A stretch of DNA of 5,606 nt from Gammaproteobacteria bacterium (GTDB lineage Bacteria > Pseudomonadota > Gammaproteobacteria > Eutrophobiales > Eutrophobiaceae), in NCBI GenBank assembly GCA_009843675.1, contig VYCZ01000375.1:1-5606 (forward strand). The letters are read 5' to 3'. The position numbers and the translations under genes are program-made. Shown here in pieces: positions 1-5,606 of this stretch. The first letter of the stretch is position 1. Every line of letters starts with the position of its first letter. The notes under the pieces were generated by a model. It was not told the origin of the DNA and searched no databases. It was given only the letters and a program-made list of their open reading frames with translations.

Positions 1-1
1 G

Positions 2-265
2 CTGGAGGCAATGGCCTGCGGGCTCCCTATCAGCGCAACGCAATGCCACGGCCCGGTGGAGATCCGGGATAACGGCAGCGCCTGGCTTTGCGATATTGAT
101 GAGGATGCGTTGGCCGGCACACTGGAATCGGCAATCAGCGACCCGGACGGCCGCCAACGGCGCGCGCTAGCCGCGTGGACATCGTTCGGGGAACGCTATG
201 CCTCCGACAAGGTGATCCCAAGATTCGAAAGCCTGTATGAGAGCATGCGCGCATGCCCCACTTAA
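2..265 (+). CDS. Glycosyltransferase family 4 (GT-B fold), C-terminal fragment
   Basis: This is the last 87 codons of a gene that begins before the window; the frame is open from base 2 and stops at TAA 263-265. The first residues read LEAMACGLPI, the typical GT4 signature in which the Glu of LEAM is the second Glu of the EX7E motif that contacts the nucleotide-sugar donor. GPVEI and the following short NG-containing stretch match the usual donor-site segment, and the rest is a helical C-terminal tail ending near a Phe-Glu-Ser-Leu-Tyr stretch, as is common in the family. GT4 enzymes move a sugar from an NDP-sugar to a growing glycan, usually on the cytoplasmic face of the membrane during LPS or capsule synthesis. 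Donor and acceptor cannot be read from this fragment. The stop codon directly touches the stop of the convergent O-antigen ligase-like gene, which supports a surface-polysaccharide role. Confidence 0.85.
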   Translation: MEAMACGLPISATQCHGPVEIRDNGSAWLCDIDEDALAGTLESAISDPDGRQRRALAAWTSFGERYASDKVIPRFESLYESMRACPT

Positions 266-1531
266 CTAAACCGTATCGCCTTTTCCGGACAGTATTGCAG
301 CCAGCACGCAGGCGGTAAGCAGCCACAGGAAACCGCTCCAGTACGAACCATAAAACGCCAGGTGCGCATTCAACGGAAAGGTCGCGGCCAGCAGTGCCGC
401 AGTCCAGGCGCCGCTGGTCGTGGAGTGTCTTCCCTGCCACCAGTAACGCAACAGGGTGAGGTAGAACAGGATAAATCCTGCCAGTCCTATCACCCCGGTC
501 TCCACGGCGATCTCCAGGAAAACCAGGTGCGGGTGAGTCTGGCCGTCCTGCCCCTGGCGCACGAAGTAGTTGTCTTCCTCCGCATAGTCCCTGTATGCGT
601 AGCGGAAACCTCTCGGCCCGACCCCGTTCAGCCAGTTATCCTGAAACATGTTCCTGGCCGTATCCCAGATCGGCGTGCGCATGGACGTCGCCCGTTCGGC
701 CTGGTATTCACTGCTCAGAATGCCGGTCAGCAACACGATGCGGCGGTTGATGTCCGGACTCTTGTAAAACACTGTCCCGGCCAGCACCACGGCCACGCAC
801 AATGCTCCCGCGATGATATATCTTGCCCTGGAGGACAGGGAAATAAAGACCAGGGGCTGGTAGGCAGACAAACGGATTCTCAGCATGAGCCATGCGCTAC
901 TCCTGCCGCGCAGGAGCACCACCACGGTGAACGGGATCAGCAGCAGCCATGGATACAGGCTGTCACGGTTGACGTTCCTGGCGGTCTCCAGGGCGACGGG
1001 GACAAGCACGGCAAGAATGATGCCCAGGCGCAGCTTCGGATAGAACATGCCGCTCAACATGCCGTCCTGGTAGGGGTATCCGAACAGGTTGGTCCCGGTT
1101 GCGTACTGGACCAGCGCATCTACGCACCAGAAGACAACAACGAGCAACAACGCCAGGGACAAGCGGGAAAGATTGCCGGGGCGCGCCAGTTCACGCAGGA
1201 TGAAGACCCCGCAAAACAGGTACAGGGGGTATAGCAAGGCGATCCTCGCCGAGCGTTCCAGGTTCACCGCGCCGGCCAGTGAGAAAAGTTGCGGCAGCCA
1301 CAGGCATAAGAACAGAAACAGCAATACCCGTAGTGTCCTGTCCCGGCAGATTGCCTGCGGTTCCCGACCGAACCGGTAAATCCCCAGCGCCGCCATTATG
1401 CCCAACGGGACCAGGGACAGGGTATCGGTAGATAACAGCAACAACGCGGCTGCAACCAGTATCCAGGCGTGGTTTTCGGCCAGAAACCGGCCCGCGGAAC
1501 TGATGTTGGTGATTGAATTTGCCAAGTGCAA
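266..1531 (-). CDS. O-antigen ligase / polymerase family membrane protein (Wzy_C, WaaL-like)
   Basis: A 421-residue integral membrane protein, a usual length for the family. I see about eleven or twelve hydrophobic segments (roughly 22-34, 38-52, 67-86, 95-113, 124-142, 167-180, 193-207, 236-253, 340-361, 375-390, 395-415). Between residues 254 and 339 lies a long polar loop with the family hallmarks: Arg285 followed by Trp289, then GVGPRGF at 303-309, and THPH at 332-335 just before a helix starting EIAVETG. The GRSSAW motif sits at 209-214. Family members transfer or polymerise undecaprenyl-linked glycans on the periplasmic side, WaaL onto lipid A-core; ligase, polymerase and protein O-glycan ligase cannot be separated by sequence alone. 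It is the third gene of the queA-tgt operon, 9 nt after tgt. The start is TTG at 1529-1531, but a second in-frame TTG two codons later (1523-1525) is better spaced from GGAG. The family call is firm and the exact substrate unknown. Confidence 0.88.
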   Translation of the reverse strand: MHLANSITNISSAGRFLAENHAWILVAAALLLLSTDTLSLVPLGIMAALGIYRFGREPQAICRDRTLRVLLFLFLCLWLPQLFSLAGAVNLERSARIALLYPLYLFCGVFILRELARPGNLSRLSLALLLVVVFWCVDALVQYATGTNLFGYPYQDGMLSGMFYPKLRLGIILAVLVPVALETARNVNRDSLYPWLLLIPFTVVVLLRGRSSAWLMLRIRLSAYQPLVFISLSSRARYIIAGALCVAVVLAGTVFYKSPDINRRIVLLTGILSSEYQAERATSMRTPIWDTARNMFQDNWLNGVGPRGFRYAYRDYAEEDNYFVRQGQDGQTHPHLVFLEIAVETGVIGLAGFILFYLTLLRYWWQGRHSTTSGAWTAALLAATFPLNAHLAFYGSYWSGFLWLLTACVLAAILSGKGDTV

Positions 1532-1534
1532 TAT

Positions 1535-3681
<2,147 letters not shown>

Positions 3682-3690
3682 AACCGGCGA

Positions 3691-3723
3691 GTGTAACAAA
3701 TGCGATGAAACTGTTTAACAAAT
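3691..3723. repeat. Spaced 11-bp direct repeat in the queA / tRNA-Leu intergenic region
   Basis: GTGTAACAAAT (3691-3701) and GTTTAACAAAT (3713-3723) match at 10 of 11 bases and are separated by 11 bp, so they repeat with a 22-bp period, close to two helical turns. The right copy overlaps the proposed -35 of the tRNA promoter; both copies lie just upstream of the queA ATG. This geometry would suit a protein binding on one DNA face, but no regulator is identified. The repeat is seen directly; its function is inferred. Confidence 0.4.
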
Positions 3724-3742
3724 CCGTCTGTTTCCTTATACT
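3715..3742 (+). promoter_or_regulatory. Sigma70-like promoter for tRNA-Leu
   Basis: TTAACA (3715-3720, 5 of 6 to TTGACA) and TATACT (3737-3742, 5 of 6 to TATAAT) are separated by 16 bp. Transcription would start near 3749, giving a leader of about 20 nt before the tRNA 5' end, a reasonable length for removal by RNase P. Confidence 0.6.
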
Positions 3743-3769
3743 TGGCAGTCCTTCATTCCATTATCAAAA

Positions 3770-3856
3770 GCCGGGGTGGCGGAACTGGTAGACGCGCCGG
3801 ATTCAAAATCCGGTTCTGGCAACAGAGTGAGAGTTCGAGTCTCTCTCCCGGCACCA
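3770..3856 (+). tRNA. tRNA-Leu (anticodon CAA)
   Basis: An 87-nt class II tRNA including an encoded CCA (3854-3856). The acceptor stem pairs GCCGGGG (3770-3776) with TCCCGGC (3846-3852), with one G-U pair and discriminator A3853. The anticodon stem CCGGA/TCCGG (3797-3801, 3809-3813) carries loop TTCAAAA with anticodon CAA at 3804-3806, reading UUG. The long variable arm typical of Leu is a TCTG/CAGA stem capped by a GCAA tetraloop (3815-3826). The T arm is GAGAG/CTCTC around TTCGAGT. It is not a queuosine substrate despite lying beside queA and tgt, because the anticodon lacks G34-U35. Confidence 0.97.
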
Positions 3857-3876
3857 GATTGACGCGGTCGTCCGTT

Positions 3877-3895
3877 GTTATACAGATGATATAAC
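3877..3895. repeat. Short inverted repeat between tRNA-Leu and the DMT gene
   Basis: GTTATA (3877-3882) and TATAAC (3890-3895) form a perfect 6-bp inverted repeat around a 7-nt centre, ending 14 nt before the ATG at 3910. It is AU-rich in its stem and has no following T-run, so it is a poor terminator. It could be an operator half-site pair or simply part of a promoter: a TTGACG box lies at 3859-3864 and TATACA at 3879-3884, but their 14-bp spacing is short. Confidence 0.3.
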
Positions 3896-3909
3896 CCGGC
3901 ATTCAAATA

Positions 3910-4827
3910 ATGACAGGCACAAAGTTATCAGATGACAGTTTGTTCCGGACCCGTTCCGGATTATACGCGTGCCTGGTCCTGACCCTGGCATCTGCGGCTT
4001 TTGCCTTCGCCCACGTAGTGGGGCGCGGGATTCACTCCGAAGTGCCGCCAGTGGGACTGTCATTCTGGCGCTGGCTGCTCGGGGCGATCGTCCTGTTTCC
4101 GTTCATTTACCCGTCGCTGAAAGTAAATGCGCCGGACATCCGCAGGCATATCGGGCCGCTCACCCTGCTCGGCGGTATCATGATTGTAAGCGCGACCCTC
4201 TTGATGATCGGCCTGAACTTCACAACGGCGATCAACGCCTCCATTATCAATGCCATACAGCCGGTATCCACGGTGTTGCTGGCCATGCTGATCCTCCACG
4301 ACAGACTGCGCCTGTCCCAGTCATGCGGCGTTGCGCTGGGCTTCATCGGCGTGATTGCCATGATTGCCAGAATGGACCCGGTGGCGCTGGTCCGCGTGCA
4401 ATTCAACGCCGGCGACATCCTGATACTGCTGGGCTCGATAGGTTATTCGCTTTATGCTATCAACCTGAGGAAAATCCCGAATACCCTGAGCCCATCTGCA
4501 GCGCTGTTCATGATCATCGTGACGGGCTGTGTGATAGTGCTCCCGTTCTATGTCATTGAAACCATCCTCTACAAACCGGTACCGATCAGCGCGCACGCAA
4601 TCTACGCCATCGTCGCCCTGTCATTGGTGTCAACAGTATTCGGTACGCTGATGTGGAACCAGGGAAACCAACTCATCGGGCCAAGCCGGGCCGGCATGTT
4701 CATCAACCTGATCCCGGTCTTTGCTGCCATCATGGCAATTATTTTCCTGGGTGAACGCCTGCACCAGTACCAGGTGATCTGCGCGGCGCTTATTTGCGGC
4801 GGAATATTCCTGGTGCTAAGGCGTTAA
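3910..4827 (+). CDS. EamA / drug-metabolite transporter (DMT) family permease
   Basis: A 305-residue, very hydrophobic inner-membrane protein of the usual length and shape for the family: two EamA repeats (about 17-152 and 167-303) of five helices each, ten in total. The first repeat has PPVGLSFWRW at 46-55, the common motif at helix 2, and an NxxQPV-type stretch at 114-119. The second has GPSRAGMFINLIPVFA at 257-272 followed by GERL at 281-284, the typical helix 9-10 block. Members export or import small metabolites such as amino acids, nucleosides or drugs; the substrate cannot be predicted. The ATG at 3910-3912 is the first in frame but lacks a clear Shine-Dalgarno. It starts 53 nt after tRNA-Leu with no evident terminator between, so it may be reached by readthrough from the tRNA promoter. 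Its stop is 5 nt from the convergent molybdoenzyme stop. Confidence 0.93.
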   Translation: MTGTKLSDDSLFRTRSGLYACLVLTLASAAFAFAHVVGRGIHSEVPPVGLSFWRWLLGAIVLFPFIYPSLKVNAPDIRRHIGPLTLLGGIMIVSATLLMIGLNFTTAINASIINAIQPVSTVLLAMLILHDRLRLSQSCGVALGFIGVIAMIARMDPVALVRVQFNAGDILILLGSIGYSLYAINLRKIPNTLSPSAALFMIIVTGCVIVLPFYVIETILYKPVPISAHAIYAIVALSLVSTVFGTLMWNQGNQLIGPSRAGMFINLIPVFAAIMAIIFLGERLHQYQVICAALICGGIFLVLRR

Positions 4828-4832
4828 GCTAA

Positions 4833-5606
4833 CTAAACCTTGCTGACCTCGCACATCAGGCCTTTCAGGTTGGTCGAGCCGGATTCAGGCCCCACGTTCA
4901 GGTCATCGGTGAGGAAATTGATGTTGCATTCCCTGAAGCCGTAGTCCGGCGCCGGCCTTTCCGGATACCACCAGGCGAACTCGGCAGCTACCACCCGCGG
5001 GTCAACCGCATCTGTTACCTTTGCCTTGTGTTTCACCTTGCCACGCGGGCTTTCGATGAATACCCAGTCGCCATGTTCTATGCTTCTTGCAGCGGCAGTC
5101 TCCGGGTGGATGCTCAATAAGGGATCGGGATGTGTCTTGCGCAACAGCGGGCTTTGCCGGTGCTCGGACCCGAAATACTCCTGTACGCGGGTCCCGGTCG
5201 TCAGTACCAGGGGGTATTTTTCCACAAATTCCGGTTCCCTGGCCGGGCTTTCCGGCGGTTCCTGGTGAGACGGCAACGGGTCGTATCCCCAGTCCTTGTT
5301 CTGTTGTATGTAGAAATCCAGCTTGCCGGACTCGGATTTGAACCCTTCGGTTTCGTACTTTCTGAACCTGGGCTCATTGCGCAGGTACTCCATATCCTTG
5401 AACTCCTCCCAGGTGACGCCGGCCGGTTCGAGTATGTAGTCCAGTGACTCTTCGTAGTTCTCCCAGAAAGAATCCTCGAAGCCCAGTTTCTTGCCCAGCT
5501 CGTTGAGGATTTCGACGTCGGCCATCGCCTCGCCCGGCGCGTCCACGATCTTGGGCCTGGGGAAAATATAGCCGTGGGATTTCCAGTAATCCGCGATGTT
5601 GTCGAA
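4833..5606 (-). CDS. Molybdopterin oxidoreductase (DMSO reductase superfamily), C-terminal part
   Basis: The last 257 residues of a gene whose 5' end lies beyond the right edge; the frame is open across that edge. The GTG at 5544-5546 is an internal Val, not a start. Fragment residues about 22-42 (VDAPGEAMADVEILNELGKKLG) are a typical late block of the catalytic domain. Residues about 132-245 are the C-terminal dinucleotide-binding domain: LVLTTGTR at 133-140, FGSEHRQ at 145-151, LRKTHPDP at 155-162, IHPETAA at 166-172, HGDWVFIESPRGKV at 178-191, DPRVVAAEF at 202-210, WWYPE at 212-216, and INFLTDD at 229-235. The pattern resembles the acetylene hydratase-like / PsrA-PhsA-like branch rather than nitrate or respiratory formate enzymes, but I am unsure of the subfamily. 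The metal-ligand and iron-sulfur region is outside the window, and no partner subunit lies downstream. Confidence 0.88.
   Translation of the reverse strand, partial: FDNIADYWKSHGYIFPRPKIVDAPGEAMADVEILNELGKKLGFEDSFWENYEESLDYILEPAGVTWEEFKDMEYLRNEPRFRKYETEGFKSESGKLDFYIQQNKDWGYDPLPSHQEPPESPAREPEFVEKYPLVLTTGTRVQEYFGSEHRQSPLLRKTHPDPLLSIHPETAAARSIEHGDWVFIESPRGKVKHKAKVTDAVDPRVVAAEFAWWYPERPAPDYGFRECNINFLTDDLNVGPESGSTNLKGLMCEVSKV

Noticed and set aside
362..1234. Long plus-strand open frame (290 codons) opposite the O-antigen ligase-like gene
   Set aside because: It is rich in Gln, Arg, Gly and Pro with no recognisable domain, and lies fully antisense to a well-supported membrane protein; it fits the reverse-strand shadow of a GC-rich hydrophobic gene.
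3735..3765. Minus-strand promoter for queA, using TATAAG (3735-3740) or GATAAT (3760-3765) as -10
   Set aside because: Neither has a good -35 at 16-18 bp; the nearest TTGATA to TATAAG spacing is about 21 bp. A queA promoter must lie here or inside the tRNA gene, but I cannot place it.
3682..3769. preQ1 riboswitch upstream of queA
   Set aside because: I looked for the small preQ1-I type hairpin followed by an A-rich tail pairing into its loop and for a sequestered Shine-Dalgarno; none is visible on the minus strand here. A covariance-model search with the preQ1 models would settle it.
3770..3856. tRNA-Leu as an integration site for a mobile element
   Set aside because: tRNA-Leu genes are common attachment sites, but there is no integrase and no visible repeat of the tRNA 3' end within the window; the flanking genes look like ordinary chromosomal genes.
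3877..3895. Intrinsic terminator of tRNA-Leu
   Set aside because: The 6-bp stem has only one G-C pair and is followed by CCGGC, not a T-run.
3969..4559. Plus-strand 196-codon open frame inside the DMT transporter gene
   Set aside because: It is a frame-shifted shadow of the transporter with no domain and no separate ribosome-binding site; the transporter frame has clear EamA motifs across the same span.

Overview
The window looks like chromosomal DNA from a gammaproteobacterium. QueA and Tgt align closely along their length with the E. coli proteins as I remember them, the tRNA gene encodes its own CCA end, and the DNA is moderately GC-rich throughout. I cannot name a genus. All genes look intact apart from the two cut by the window edges. 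I see no transposase, integrase, phage gene, CRISPR array or toxin-antitoxin pair.

Layout, left to right. (1) Positions 2-265, plus strand: the C-terminal end of a GT4-type glycosyltransferase. (2) Positions 266-3681, minus strand: a compact operon read right to left as queA, tgt, then an O-antigen ligase/polymerase (Wzy_C/WaaL-type) membrane protein, with gaps of 14 and 9 nt. QueA and Tgt make queuosine in tRNA. The third gene belongs to cell-surface polysaccharide assembly, which fits the glycosyltransferase converging on it. (3) Positions 3682-3769: a divergent intergenic region with a good sigma70-like promoter for the tRNA and a spaced 11-bp direct repeat. (4) Positions 3770-3856, plus strand: tRNA-Leu(CAA). 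(5) Positions 3910-4827, plus strand: a ten-helix EamA/DMT-family transporter. (6) Positions 4833-5606, minus strand: the C-terminal 257 residues of a molybdopterin (DMSO reductase superfamily) oxidoreductase that runs off the right edge.

How the genes relate: only queA and tgt form a clear pathway pair (preQ1 insertion by Tgt, then epoxyqueuosine formation by QueA). The neighbouring tRNA-Leu(CAA) is not a substrate, because Tgt needs a GUN anticodon. The ligase-like gene and the glycosyltransferase probably mark the edge of a surface polysaccharide locus abutting the queuosine operon. The transporter and the molybdoenzyme show no evident link to the rest. Both tail-to-tail junctions (263-268 and 4825-4835) are almost without spacer, so there is no room for an intergenic terminator.

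I found no convincing new system. The points most worth a second look are the replacement of the usual yajC-secDF by a polysaccharide ligase behind queA-tgt, the non-ATG start of that gene in frame with the tgt stop, the spaced direct repeat upstream of queA, and the unassigned molybdoenzyme.
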